The notes under the pieces: generated by a model | Database searches by the model: none | What the model was told of the DNA's origin: nothing | What the model saw: the letters and a program-made list of their open reading frames with translations, nothing else | Assembly: GCA_028284955.1 (NCBI GenBank) | Contig: JANQQS010000116.1 | Span: 1-59,462, forward strand | Origin: Myxococcota bacterium | GTDB lineage: Bacteria > Myxococcota_A > Polyangia > Polyangiales > Houyiibacteriaceae | DNA length: 59,462 nt | Reading direction: 5' to 3' | Program-made: the position numbers and the translations under genes | Shown here: positions 27,235 to 36,349 of the stretch, in pieces | Position numbering within the stretch: position 1 is the stretch's first letter | How the letters are laid out: each line of letters opens with the position of its first letter

Positions 27235-28332
27235 TCAAACGTCGAGCACATTGAGGCCTTGGCGATGTTTGTCGCGGTTGAGCGACCAAGTGTTTTCGAG
27301 TTTGAGCACCCCGCGGGGGCAGACGTGGGCGCACATGCCGCAGCCCACGCATGACGCTCGGGTGAAGCTTTGGTTTTGCTGGGCGTAGCTGCGCACGTCG
27401 ATGCCCATTTCGCAGTAGGTCGTGCAGTTGCCGCACGAGATGCACATGTCGTCTTTGACGCGGATTCGGTAGCGACCGAGCTTTTGAATGAGGCCGAGCA
27501 TGGCCGCCATGGGGCAGAAGTTACGGCACCATACGCGCGGGCCGAAGAGCGGATAGAACCCTACCCCCACCACCCCGGCAAGGATGGCGCCGACCACAAG
27601 GCCATACCAGCTGCGAAGTTCTCCCGCGAACGCATGAAACGTGGGGTATTGATTGCCGATGGCAAAATCGAGGCCGACCGCGGCAGTCGTCAGCACGGCC
27701 AAGAACATCACGCTGTGGACCGAGACTTGCTCGAACTTCCATGAGCGCGTGGAGGTACTTGTGAGGTGGCGCCAGGGGTCGCCAAAGGTGTTGGCCAAGC
27801 CGCCGCAGCCGCAGACCCACGAACAGTACCAGCGCTTGCCGAAGAAATACGCGAGTACCGGCATCGCGAGAAGAGACGCAAGCGCGCTGTAGGCGATGAT
27901 GTAGATCGGGAACTGGGAGATATCGCTCGGGTAGAGGTATTCGATTTTCAGCGGCCAAATATAGCTGAAATAGAAATCACGCTCGCCGAAGAGATGCATC
28001 ACAAACGGCAACGAAAACCCGAGCAGAACCTGCACCGTGATGTTCACCGCGATACGAATGCGGTTGTAGCGGCTGTTGCCGTGGTGGCGAAGGTAGTAGG
28101 CGCCCCCGAAGACCATGCCCACGCAGTACAAAAAGCCGTAGAGGTACCATCGGTTCTCTAAGCCCATCGCGGCTGCGATGTCGTCAAACCAGGTGACCCC
28201 GAGTTTGTCTTGAAAGTAGAGAATCAAATAGAAGGCGAGCAGCCCAATCGCAGCCACATAGCCCATCGCGCCGCGGCTTCGGTAGCCTTGGCGGTACGTC
28301 TTCATCAAGCCGTTTTGACCTTGTTGATCCAT
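27235..28332 (-). CDS. Membrane-bound 4Fe-4S protein (NapH/CcoG/NosR-like)
   Basis: A 365-residue integral membrane protein with about six hydrophobic segments, cytoplasmic Cys motifs WYCSWVCGCGG and WCRNFCP, and a C-terminal pair of 4Fe-4S clusters, CISCGNCTTYC and CVGCGMCAHVCP. Proteins of this type pass electrons between the quinone pool and redox partners. The FAD oxidoreductase gene lies 34 bp upstream on the same strand, so the two may form one electron-transfer unit. The gene has no haem motif. The donor and acceptor are unknown. Confidence 0.85.
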   Translation of the reverse strand: MDQQGQNGLMKTYRQGYRSRGAMGYVAAIGLLAFYLILYFQDKLGVTWFDDIAAAMGLENRWYLYGFLYCVGMVFGGAYYLRHHGNSRYNRIRIAVNITVQVLLGFSLPFVMHLFGERDFYFSYIWPLKIEYLYPSDISQFPIYIIAYSALASLLAMPVLAYFFGKRWYCSWVCGCGGLANTFGDPWRHLTSTSTRSWKFEQVSVHSVMFLAVLTTAAVGLDFAIGNQYPTFHAFAGELRSWYGLVVGAILAGVVGVGFYPLFGPRVWCRNFCPMAAMLGLIQKLGRYRIRVKDDMCISCGNCTTYCEMGIDVRSYAQQNQSFTRASCVGCGMCAHVCPRGVLKLENTWSLNRDKHRQGLNVLDV

Positions 28333-28366
28333 GCTTTCCTCTACTTACAACCACCTAGAACGAGCG

Positions 28367-29821
28367 CTAAGAATAGGGATAGGCCGTCGGGCCTTTGATG
28401 TACGGGTTCGGCGCAGGGCCTTCGAGCGCGTTCGCGCCTTCGGTAGCGGCGAGCGCAGAAGAAGGAATACTCAGCGGCGGAACAAACTCGGTATCGAACG
28501 AAGCGCGGCGGAGATTCTTCAGCACCCATCGAAGCGCGCGGCGCTCTTCGATCCATTGCAGCAGCACTGCGTGGTCCCAGCGGCGGCCGAGCAGATTGAA
28601 TCCGATCACGGGATCTTTGTCGGTTCCTGCGCCGCGGGTCACGATTCGGGTCGTGCTGCGGACGCGGCCTTGTTCTTCGAAAAACCAGTTGTGCTCGCCT
28701 TCGACGTTCATGTTGACGAGCCCCGCGGTGGTGTACTCGATGTCCATGAGCTTCGCGGAGTTGTACCAAAGCCCGCGTCGGTATTCGGCCGTGTCGCCGA
28801 GGAGTCTTCGGCCGGCTACGCGACCTTGGTCGCGCGACGTGTACCAAAGCTGCTGGGGACGCCGCGACCCGTCGAACCAGCCTACCGCCGCGCAATCGCC
28901 AGCCGCGAAGACGCTCGGGTCGCTTGTGGTCAGCTGATCGTCCACCACGATGCCGCCGCGCGCATCCAGCTCGATCGATGACTGCGCGAGCCAGCTGGTA
29001 TTGGGCACCACGCCAATCGCCACAACAGCTAGGTCCGCTGGGTATTCGCCCTGGTTGGTCACGATGCGCTCGACGCGCCCGTTGCCCTGGAACTCCTTCA
29101 GATCATGCTCGAGCAAGACCTCGACGCCATGAGACGCCATTCGATCGGTAATCCACTTGGCTTCGCGCGGCTCGATGGCCATCGGCCAAAACCACTCCTC
29201 ACGAATAAAGAACTTCGGCCGCAAGCCCGCCGCAACCATTACCTCTACCGCTTCGATGCCAATGAGCCCGCCACCCACGACGGCCGGGGCCTGAGCGGAG
29301 CCGCCTCGCTCTCCCAAAACCGTCTTGCGCACGCGATAGGGAGAATCATCAGAGCTTCTTGGAAGATGCTCCTCGGGACGCGGAGGACGACTTACGCTGG
29401 GCCCGCCGTGGAGTTCGGCTTCCAGCCATTCGAGATCCTGCAGAGTGACGAAATGACCAATGCCGGGCAGGTCTGAGCCGGGCCATGGCCCAGGACGCGG
29501 GCGCGAGCCGCACGCGATGAGCAAGCGATCGTAGGAAATTGCCGCTTCACCCGACAACGCGACCTGCTTGTTCGTGACATCGACGCCCACCGCGCGCGCA
29601 CGGACCCGCTGAAATCTCAGCCGTGCGTAAAGATCGCGCTCGTAGGGCTCGATATCTTCGTGTTTCATCTGACCACAAACCACCCACATCAGCGCGGTGC
29701 GGGAGAAAAAGTGGTCCGATTCTTCGCTGATGATGGTGACGTTCCAATCCGGCTCGCGTTTTCGTACGGTAAGCGCTGCTTCGACGCCGGCCACGCCGTT
29801 GCCAATGATGACGATATTCAT
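28367..29821 (-). CDS. FAD-dependent NAD(P)H oxidoreductase
   Basis: A 484-residue pyridine nucleotide-disulfide-type flavoprotein. FAD-binding motif IIGNGVAGVEAALTV at the N-terminus, GSRPRP after the first beta-alpha unit, NAD(P)-binding AVVGGGLIGIEAVEV, and the second FAD site SVFAAGDCAAV. There is no CxxxxC redox disulfide. An insertion of about 40 residues (PSVSRPPRPEEHLPRSSDD and on) separates the two nucleotide domains and resembles the low-complexity insertions in other genes here. The C-terminal 140 residues may bind the partner. It probably feeds electrons to the membrane Fe-S protein downstream. Confidence 0.85.
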   Translation of the reverse strand: MNIVIIGNGVAGVEAALTVRKREPDWNVTIISEESDHFFSRTALMWVVCGQMKHEDIEPYERDLYARLRFQRVRARAVGVDVTNKQVALSGEAAISYDRLLIACGSRPRPGPWPGSDLPGIGHFVTLQDLEWLEAELHGGPSVSRPPRPEEHLPRSSDDSPYRVRKTVLGERGGSAQAPAVVGGGLIGIEAVEVMVAAGLRPKFFIREEWFWPMAIEPREAKWITDRMASHGVEVLLEHDLKEFQGNGRVERIVTNQGEYPADLAVVAIGVVPNTSWLAQSSIELDARGGIVVDDQLTTSDPSVFAAGDCAAVGWFDGSRRPQQLWYTSRDQGRVAGRRLLGDTAEYRRGLWYNSAKLMDIEYTTAGLVNMNVEGEHNWFFEEQGRVRSTTRIVTRGAGTDKDPVIGFNLLGRRWDHAVLLQWIEERRALRWVLKNLRRASFDTEFVPPLSIPSSALAATEGANALEGPAPNPYIKGPTAYPYS

Positions 29822-29857
29822 AGGACGCGGGAGAGTATGCTCAAAACCCGGGCTGCG

Positions 29858-31069
29858 TTACAACGAAAGCGCAGCGTCGGGCGAGCGCTTTGATGATACG
29901 GATGCGTCGGTCTCCGTGACGCCCGCGTTTGTTCTAGGTTCAGGCCCGGGTCCAGGTCGAGGTTCAGGTCGGGGGGCGCGGGCGTCGACCGCCGCGTCGC
30001 GTGGCGTTTGGAGTGCCGCCGCTCCGTCCGGAGGGGGTTGCGCGGCATCGGTGCCGCCGTCTCGCTCGGCACCAGGCTCTACGAACGCTTCGTCGGACGA
30101 AATCAAAAGCTGCTCGGGGGTCATCGGAATGAGATCGGGAACGGTGGCAATGCTTACTAGGGTCGGCGCTTGATGTTCGACCGCCACGCGCAGCCAATCG
30201 CTGAATAGCGCATTCATAGGCTTGGACATCGAATGCTTGACTCGTGGAAACCCGCGCCACTGCACATCAAGACCAAGCGTTTCAAGCTTGAGCACGAGCG
30301 CATTGGTCCAGCGATAGGGCACGATAAGGTCGGCTTTGCCGTGCATGGCTTGAATCGGCGGATACGGCTTGGTGGGGTCGAGCGCTGGAGGCACCAAGTG
30401 TGGCGGCAGCCAACCCGCGAGGGGGAACGCGTGTCCGACGACTTCGGGATGAAGAAGCGCGAGCGCAAAGGTGAGGATACCGCCCTGCGAAAACCCGTTG
30501 ATAATGGGCTCTCCGCGCGTAGGTCGCGTCGCCAGTACAGTTTCGATGAGATACGCAAGCTGAGCCGCGCGCTCTTTGATCCACACCCCAAGCTCGCTGT
30601 CTTTGCTTTGCGCGGTGCGCACAGGAAACCACGTAAAGCCGCGACCGGCTTTGTCGGGCGCGCGCGGGGCGATGATGCGCATGGGAGCGCTCACGCCAAA
30701 GAAAGGACCCCCGGGCACCCGGGGACGATCGCCGCGTCCATGAATCACTACCAGCAAGGGAAGCTCCGCGTCCATCGCCACATCGCCGAGCACAATTTCG
30801 AGATAGTAGAGGCCGGCGAGATATTGTTCCTCGACTTGGACGCCGGGAGCGTCTTCGGAAGACAAACCCGAGGAAATCTCCGAAAGCTGCGCCGAGGTCA
30901 TGACCTGTTTGTCCTCGTCTCGACCTCGCGTGGTGGCGCGTAGCTCAATGTCAAGGTCGACGGGCGCGGTGGGTGGCCACGAAACCTCGAACGAGTCTAC
31001 GACGCCGCTGCAGCTCGGGTCGCTAAGGCTGAACCACGCCACCACCAACACGCCGAACAGCGAGGTCAT
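29858..31069 (-). CDS. Alpha/beta hydrolase (carboxylesterase/phospholipase-like), probably secreted
   Basis: A 403-residue protein with an N-terminal hydrophobic segment (LFGVLVVAWFSLSDPSC), then an alpha/beta hydrolase domain: LPLLVVIHGRGDRP, nucleophile Ser in INGFSQGGILTF, Asp in MHGKADLIVPY and His in RVKHSMSK. The fold is of the acyl-protein thioesterase / polyhydroxybutyrate-depolymerase-like kind. The C-terminal 70 residues are low complexity with Pro-Glu-Pro/Arg-Pro repeats, encoded by a tract like those at 9.8-13.6 kb. ATG 31069 was chosen; the frame is open much further upstream but overlaps the divergent cytochrome gene. Confidence 0.78.
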   Translation of the reverse strand: MTSLFGVLVVAWFSLSDPSCSGVVDSFEVSWPPTAPVDLDIELRATTRGRDEDKQVMTSAQLSEISSGLSSEDAPGVQVEEQYLAGLYYLEIVLGDVAMDAELPLLVVIHGRGDRPRVPGGPFFGVSAPMRIIAPRAPDKAGRGFTWFPVRTAQSKDSELGVWIKERAAQLAYLIETVLATRPTRGEPIINGFSQGGILTFALALLHPEVVGHAFPLAGWLPPHLVPPALDPTKPYPPIQAMHGKADLIVPYRWTNALVLKLETLGLDVQWRGFPRVKHSMSKPMNALFSDWLRVAVEHQAPTLVSIATVPDLIPMTPEQLLISSDEAFVEPGAERDGGTDAAQPPPDGAAALQTPRDAAVDARAPRPEPRPGPGPEPRTNAGVTETDASVSSKRSPDAALSL

Positions 31070-31296
31070 CCGCGCGCTGAAAGAGGGCCAGCCGCTGCGG
31101 GGCGCGGCGATCGTTCGTTTCGTCGATGAAGTCAAAACGATGGGGCCGCGCGGGCGAGAACCCGTCGGGCGGCTCGACAGCAGTAGCACTCGAGGCCGAC
31201 AATGTCTTCTCGGCCAGCATGCGCCACGCGCGGTTGTCGAGATCGATCCACCGGCTCCCTCTTGTCGCGACGCACGTCGCAGGGCACGATTCGCGC

Positions 31297-31776
31297 ATGG
31301 TTTCGCGAACTGGTGCGATTTATGCCGTGTTGCTGACCGTTTGTGCCATCGGCGTCGTCGCCGGATGCGGGGATGAATCAAAAGCGCGACGGGAATGGAC
31401 GGCGGCCGATCATGCCCATCCTCCCCAAGCACAGGTCGACCCCGAACGGGTTCCGCAGCAGCGGAGCCGCCAGGGGGCCGGAGCATCGGCGCCTACGTTG
31501 GCTCAAGCCGCCCGAGCGCTCTGGAAACTCAGCTGCGCCGGATGTCACGGCGTAGACGGCGAAGGGCCCAGCGCGCCAACTGGCGGCGTTCAGGCGCGCG
31601 ACCTGCGCGACGCCGATTGGCACGAGGCCACCACCGACGATGAGATCGCAAAAGTGATTCGCGCAGGCCGAGGCGCAATGCCGGCGTTTGGCAACCGATT
31701 GCCTGAAGAAGCGATCACTGCGCTAGTGATGCACGTGCGGAGCCTTCGCGCGGCTAAGGATCCTGCCGAGCAATGA
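31297..31776 (+). CDS. Cytochrome c lipoprotein
   Basis: A 159-residue protein with lipobox VVAGC, a Gln/Pro-rich linker and one class I cytochrome c domain. The haem motif is CAGCH and the distal Met is in GRGAMPAFGNRL. It is likely an anchored periplasmic electron carrier. ATG 31297 gives a good signal peptide; the longer open frame upstream is not needed. Its 3' end overlaps the convergent DUF2721 gene by 23 bp. Confidence 0.85.
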   Translation: MVSRTGAIYAVLLTVCAIGVVAGCGDESKARREWTAADHAHPPQAQVDPERVPQQRSRQGAGASAPTLAQAARALWKLSCAGCHGVDGEGPSAPTGGVQARDLRDADWHEATTDDEIAKVIRAGRGAMPAFGNRLPEEAITALVMHVRSLRAAKDPAEQ

Positions 31777-32215
31777 GCTGCTGGTAGTGGTCGCGAAACA
31801 CGCCGAGCAGCAATCGCGATTCCGCAATCAGGCCGACCGACGCAAAGACGACGAGAAAGACCCCGACGCAGGTCATCGTCATCAGCATGAGCCGCCCATC
31901 ATGACCGCTCGCTTCCGCTAAGCCACCGATCAAACCGGCCAATGCAAATAGACCCGAGGCGCCGTAGAGCGACACCAACGCAGCGCGCAAGAGCCGGGCG
32001 CGACGCCACAAGACATCCGCCGTACTGCGGATGGATGATCGATGGGCATGGCCAGATCCGTGAACGCGGTCGGTGTGAGACGAATGGTGCTGCTCGTGCA
32101 AGTAGTGATGGAACTCGCCGTGAATCTGGCCGAACCGATTCGCAGTGGACATGATCAAAAGGCCCACGCCGGGGAGCAAAACGAGCGGGGTGACCCACAT
32201 CACGCCTTCAGTCAT
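31754..32215 (-). CDS. DUF2721-like small membrane protein
   Basis: A 153-residue protein with one N-terminal hydrophobic segment (VTPLVLLPGVGLLIM), a His-rich loop (HHYLHEQHHSSHTDRVHGSGHAHR) that could bind metal, and two C-terminal membrane helices. The helix pattern LTMTCVGVFLVVFASVGLI and the closing SRLLLGVFRDH are typical of DUF2721. Function of the family is unknown. It overlaps the cytochrome c gene tail to tail. Confidence 0.7.
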   Translation of the reverse strand: MTEGVMWVTPLVLLPGVGLLIMSTANRFGQIHGEFHHYLHEQHHSSHTDRVHGSGHAHRSSIRSTADVLWRRARLLRAALVSLYGASGLFALAGLIGGLAEASGHDGRLMLMTMTCVGVFLVVFASVGLIAESRLLLGVFRDHYQQLIARQDP

Positions 32216-32242
32216 TGGCCCAGCTCCCGCACGGATTGTCGA

Positions 32243-33037
32243 TCAGTCCGCGGTCGCAGGAACGATAGGCGATTTCGCAGCGCCGAGTTCGTCGTTGACG
32301 TGTTGTGCCCGCTGCTCAAGCGCACGTAGCTTCGCTTTGAGTTCAATGCTTCGCGATTGTTTGCGCGACAGGTTCGGCCGTCGTGGAGGCCGGACGCGAC
32401 CGCCCGTGCCGCCTTCGCGATTGGAGTCTCCAGCTTGTGAGGGTCCACCGGTTGCACGGTCCGGATCTTCCAGCTTGGGGCTTGGAGGATCCGTTTCTTC
32501 ATATTCCGCCCACACCGCCGCGACCTGTTTCTCAAGATTGGTTCGCTCTTTGCGGAGCACCCCGATGCGCTGCTCCACTCGTTTGAGTTCGCGCGCGGCC
32601 CATTCGCGCATGGGCGCGTCTTCGGCCACTTCGGTCAAAAAGCGAAGCACCAGCTCTCGCTGTTCGAGCTGTCCTTGCGACGCGAGGGCGCGGTCCAAGT
32701 AGCGTTCGCGAAGCTTGAACCGCTGCTCCGTGACGGTAAGGTCGTGCTGTCGCCGCGAAACGAAATACTGGGTCACGCCCAGTGCGGTGGTCGGGGCGAT
32801 GGTGACGACCGCGGCAACGAAGGTCAGGAACGCCCCATCGCGCCAAATCGGTCGCTCCGCTCGAGGTCCGCCCACCGAGGCAGAATGCGCCTGGGCAGAA
32901 TGCGCCTGGGCAGAGTGCGGCCCGGCCGGAGCTCGACCCGACGCGTGCACCCCATCCGCCATGGATTCGGGCGCCTGAGACGGTGACGCCCCTGGGGGTG
33001 GTGTCGCAGGAAGTCCCACAGCGAAGCACTTTATCAT
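32243..33037 (-). CDS. Membrane-anchored coiled-coil protein
   Basis: A 264-residue protein with a low-complexity N-terminus (three HSAQA-type repeats), one membrane helix (FLTFVAAVVTIAPTTALGVTQYFV), a coiled-coil region rich in Arg/Glu/Leu (about residues 95-165), a Pro/Asp linker, and a second coiled coil ending ALEQRAQHVNDEL. The repeats come from a 15-bp minisatellite at 32880-32924. ATG 33037 is preferred because the longer frame upstream is antisense to the methyltransferase gene. No known family. Confidence 0.65.
   Translation of the reverse strand: MIKCFAVGLPATPPPGASPSQAPESMADGVHASGRAPAGPHSAQAHSAQAHSASVGGPRAERPIWRDGAFLTFVAAVVTIAPTTALGVTQYFVSRRQHDLTVTEQRFKLRERYLDRALASQGQLEQRELVLRFLTEVAEDAPMREWAARELKRVEQRIGVLRKERTNLEKQVAAVWAEYEETDPPSPKLEDPDRATGGPSQAGDSNREGGTGGRVRPPRRPNLSRKQSRSIELKAKLRALEQRAQHVNDELGAAKSPIVPATAD
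32880..32924. repeat. 15-bp coding minisatellite (3 units)
   Basis: GCAGAATGCGCCTGG occurs twice in direct succession, followed by GCAGAGTGCGGCCCG. The units encode HSAQA repeats in the N-terminal part of the coiled-coil membrane protein. Confidence 0.85.
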
Positions 33038-33061
33038 GAAGCGATCGCGATCGGAGCTAAA

Positions 33062-34366
33062 GTGGTCGCAAATCGATCCGATGTCTCGAATATGGGACCG
33101 TCTTCTGTATCTCGATCCGTCTGCCCAGCATGCCACTTCGGCGTCGCGACTCCGTTTCTGAATGGCGGCCATCAGCCGCTCGCCACCCTCGCGTGGCCGT
33201 CTTCGGCGACTGAGGCGCAAGCCATGAAACGATTGCCGCATACGTTCGTGCGATGCGGGGGATGTGGCCATGTCTACAACACCGCGTTCGACTACGCGGA
33301 GATTCCCTACGGCGATCATCCCAACCGCATGTTTAACCGCGGACCCATCTGGAGCGCGCATCTCGATCGCGTTCGCGAGATTATCTGGTCGCAGACGACG
33401 CGAGAAGACCCCGTGGTGGTGGAAATCGGTTGCGGCGCGGGCGAGTTGCTGGGCGCCCTCCACCAGGAACGCCCGCGCGGCACCTACGTCGGGTTTGACC
33501 CCCACGCGCCCGTCAATACGGGCGGACCTGGCGACTCGAATGGAACAAACAATGAAGGCGGACCTGGGGTCACGTTTCGGAGAGAGTTCTTTGAGCCCGA
33601 GCAGCATATCGCAGAGCTTCGACCCGATATCATCGTCGCGCGTCACGTGCTCGAGCACATTCTCGACCCACTAAGCCTCGTTCAAGCAACCCACGTCGCC
33701 GCCGCGGTAGAAGGCAGCCCCTGCCGGCTCTTTGTCGAGGTTCCCTGCATCGACCGATGTTTTGATACCGGGCGCACCGCCGATTTCTTCTACGAGCACT
33801 ATTCGCACTTCACCACGTCGTCGTTTACCGCGATGCTCCATCATGGCGGCTCCGACGTGGAGTCGATCGAGCATGGATACGGCGACGAAGTGGTCATGGG
33901 GGTGTGTTCGCTGGGCAGCCAGAGCGTGCACCGACGCCTTCAAGAAACCGAGCGCTTTCATGAGCGGTCCGCGAAAACGCGACGAACCGTGCGCCGACAG
34001 CTCGATCGCCTCTACGACCGCGGGCTTCGGGTCGCGCTCTGGGGAGGCACGGGAAAGGCGGCGATGTTCATGAACACGTTTGGTGCCGACGCAAATCGGT
34101 TTCCCTGCGTGGTCGATTCCGATCCCGACAAGGTCGGCACGTTCGTGCCAGGGACAGGGCAAGAGATTCGGTTTCGGGATGAGCTTCGGGCCCGTCCCGC
34201 CGATGTGATCATCATCACCACGCAGTGGCGAGCCCGGGAAATCGTCGCCGAAATCGAGCGATGCGAAATCTCCTGCGGGTCGATCTTGGTGGAGCACGAT
34301 GGGCGCCTCGTCGACTACCATCGCGACGCTCATCCCTACGCGCGACGCGCCAAAGCTGCCGCATGA
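33062..34366 (+). CDS. SAM-dependent C-methyltransferase, zinc-binding type
   Basis: A 434-residue three-domain methyltransferase: an N-terminal zinc-binding part (CPACHFG and CGGCGHVYN), a central class I SAM domain (VVEIGCGAGELLGAL, then DIIVARHVLEHI), and a C-terminal Rossmann-like domain (VALWGGTGKAAMFMNT ... VVDSDPDKVG). This layout belongs to sugar C-methyltransferases of the NovU/TylC3 kind. A Gly/Asn-rich insertion (GGPGDSNGTNNEGGPG) interrupts the SAM domain. Its stop overlaps the next gene's ATG, so the two are coupled. Start is uncertain: GTG 33062 or an ATG ten codons on. Confidence 0.85.
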   Translation: MVANRSDVSNMGPSSVSRSVCPACHFGVATPFLNGGHQPLATLAWPSSATEAQAMKRLPHTFVRCGGCGHVYNTAFDYAEIPYGDHPNRMFNRGPIWSAHLDRVREIIWSQTTREDPVVVEIGCGAGELLGALHQERPRGTYVGFDPHAPVNTGGPGDSNGTNNEGGPGVTFRREFFEPEQHIAELRPDIIVARHVLEHILDPLSLVQATHVAAAVEGSPCRLFVEVPCIDRCFDTGRTADFFYEHYSHFTTSSFTAMLHHGGSDVESIEHGYGDEVVMGVCSLGSQSVHRRLQETERFHERSAKTRRTVRRQLDRLYDRGLRVALWGGTGKAAMFMNTFGADANRFPCVVDSDPDKVGTFVPGTGQEIRFRDELRARPADVIIITTQWRAREIVAEIERCEISCGSILVEHDGRLVDYHRDAHPYARRAKAAA

Positions 34367-36306
34367 GTCGACGGTCGCCGGCTCGCCACGTCGCCGCGCG
34401 CAAGCTCCACGCTGGAGCCAAGCTTCTCAAGAACGGGCAACCAGAGGATGCGCTTCGCTGCTACACGGAGGTGCTCTCCAAAAACCCAAGCAGCAATGTG
34501 GCCCTCCTGGGATTCGGCAAAGCACTCCTTCAGTCGGGCGACCCGCGCCGCGCGCTTGGCGCACTAACCAAACTGCTCGAACGGGACCCGACATCGCTCC
34601 CCGGTCTAGTTGCGCTAGCGGCAGCTCAAAAACAGCTTCAGCGCCCTGAGGAAGCTGCGGCATCGCTCGAGCGCGTGCTTCAGCGAAAACCCTCCCACGC
34701 CGAAGCGCACTATCGACTCGGAGGGGTGCTTCTCGAACAGGGCAAGCTCGTCGAAGCGATCGATCGCTACCGCAACGCGGCGTCGCTCGAGAAGAAAAAC
34801 GCGCACTACTGGTACGCGCTGGGTCATGCGTTCGCTACCGCCGGCCAGGTTGATGACGCGGAGCACGCGTACGAACGGTCGCTCACGCTCAACGGGAACC
34901 AATGGCACGTCCATTGGGCCCGCGCCCGCAATGTGCCCTTGGTGCATCGCGACACCCATGACGTCGAAGAAAGTGCTCGCCGCGCGACGCAAGGGCTGGG
35001 CGCTCTTGCCGAACGCGCGCAATCGCTTACCCCTGCTTCGCTCGCCAAACTCAGCGCAGGAATCTTGGACAACTTTCACGTTCACTACCTCGGCACAGAC
35101 CCGCTTTCGATCCAAAAAACGCACGGCGCACTGGTTCATCGCGCGATGAGCGCTGCGTTTCCTCAATGGTCGCAGAAGCTCGCGCCACGAGTCGTCGATG
35201 GCCGCATCCGCGTAGGGTTTGCGTCGTCGCATATTCGCAATCACACCGTGCTTCGACTGTTCGAACGCTGGATGACGGATCTAGATCGCGACGAGTTTGA
35301 AGTCTTCGTGTATCAGCTTGGCGCCCGCGTCGACTCGGATACTCAGCGCATTCAACACGCGGTCGAACATGTTCACTACGAGCCGGGAAACGTTGGCGCC
35401 CTGGCGAGCAAAATCTCGGACGACCAGCTTCATGCGCTCATTTATCCTGAGGTCGGCATGGACCCCCACGTGCTTCGCCTTGCCGCGCTTCGTCTGGCTC
35501 CCGTGCAGGCGATGTCCTGCGGTCACCCGATCACCAGCGGGCTGCCCACCATGGATGTGATGCTTTCGGGTGAGCTGGTGGAAACCGAAGACGCGGAGCA
35601 GCACTACACCGAAGCATTGGTTCGGCTGCCCAATCTGGGTCTTGCCCTCAGCGAAGATCCATCCCTCGCGAGCGATCTATCCCATGCCGACTTCGGCGTG
35701 GACGATGCATCGGTGGTGTATCTCTCCGGGCAATCGCTGTTTAAGTATTTGCCGCAGCACGATGACGTCTTTCCGCGCATCGCGGAACAGGTGCCGCGAG
35801 CGAAGTTTGTCTTCATCGCCAACAAATCGGAAGACGCCACGACACTCTTCCAAACGCGCCTGCAGACCGCGTTTTTGGCGCGCGGTCTGAGCGCCGACGA
35901 CTTCTGCATCGTACTGGCGAGGCAACCCCGCGACCGTTTTCAGGCGCTCATGGAAATCTCCGACATCTTTCTCGACACCTTCGAGTTTGGCGCCGGCCAA
36001 ACCGCGATCGAAGCGATCGGCCGAAGCCTCGTTCCCATCACCTGCCCCGGAACGCTGGCCCGCAGTCGGTACACGGCTGCTGCGCTCAAACGCATCGACG
36101 TCACCGACACCATCGCATCCTCAAAAGAGGACTACATCGACCTTTGCGTGAAACTCGGACACGATTCCGACCATCGAAACCAACTGCGCGAAGCGATCAC
36201 CGCACAACGCAGTCGCCTATTCCATGATGAAGAGGCGATGAACGGATTTATCCGCTTCCTTCGCGACGCGGCTGAGCCCGAACCACGCTGCAACCCTAGC
36301 GGGTGA
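34363..36306 (+). CDS. TPR protein with O-GlcNAc-transferase-like (GT41) glycosyltransferase domain
   Basis: A 647-residue protein. Residues about 10-200 hold five TPR repeats (for example EDALRCYTEVLSKNPSS, AEAHYRLGGVLLEQGKLVEAI). From about 270 a GT41-like catalytic region follows: RIRVGFASSHIRNHTV, YPEVGMDPHVLRLAALRLAPVQ, SCGHPITSGLPTMD, and a donor-site end with FEFGAGQTAIEAIGRSLVPI. Such enzymes glycosylate Ser/Thr of proteins. With the coupled methyltransferase and a flagellar operon 2 kb away, flagellin or pilin glycosylation is a reasonable inference. No glycan-synthesis genes are visible. Confidence 0.85.
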   Translation: MSRRSPARHVAARKLHAGAKLLKNGQPEDALRCYTEVLSKNPSSNVALLGFGKALLQSGDPRRALGALTKLLERDPTSLPGLVALAAAQKQLQRPEEAAASLERVLQRKPSHAEAHYRLGGVLLEQGKLVEAIDRYRNAASLEKKNAHYWYALGHAFATAGQVDDAEHAYERSLTLNGNQWHVHWARARNVPLVHRDTHDVEESARRATQGLGALAERAQSLTPASLAKLSAGILDNFHVHYLGTDPLSIQKTHGALVHRAMSAAFPQWSQKLAPRVVDGRIRVGFASSHIRNHTVLRLFERWMTDLDRDEFEVFVYQLGARVDSDTQRIQHAVEHVHYEPGNVGALASKISDDQLHALIYPEVGMDPHVLRLAALRLAPVQAMSCGHPITSGLPTMDVMLSGELVETEDAEQHYTEALVRLPNLGLALSEDPSLASDLSHADFGVDDASVVYLSGQSLFKYLPQHDDVFPRIAEQVPRAKFVFIANKSEDATTLFQTRLQTAFLARGLSADDFCIVLARQPRDRFQALMEISDIFLDTFEFGAGQTAIEAIGRSLVPITCPGTLARSRYTAAALKRIDVTDTIASSKEDYIDLCVKLGHDSDHRNQLREAITAQRSRLFHDEEAMNGFIRFLRDAAEPEPRCNPSG

Positions 36307-36349
36307 ACATAGTTGGCAGGTTGGCACAAATCGTGCTGATTTGTGAGGC

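Noticed and set aside
32243-33658. A 471-codon frame extending the coiled-coil gene upstream
   Set aside because: The extra 200 codons are antisense to the methyltransferase; the ATG at 33037 gives a sensible membrane protein.
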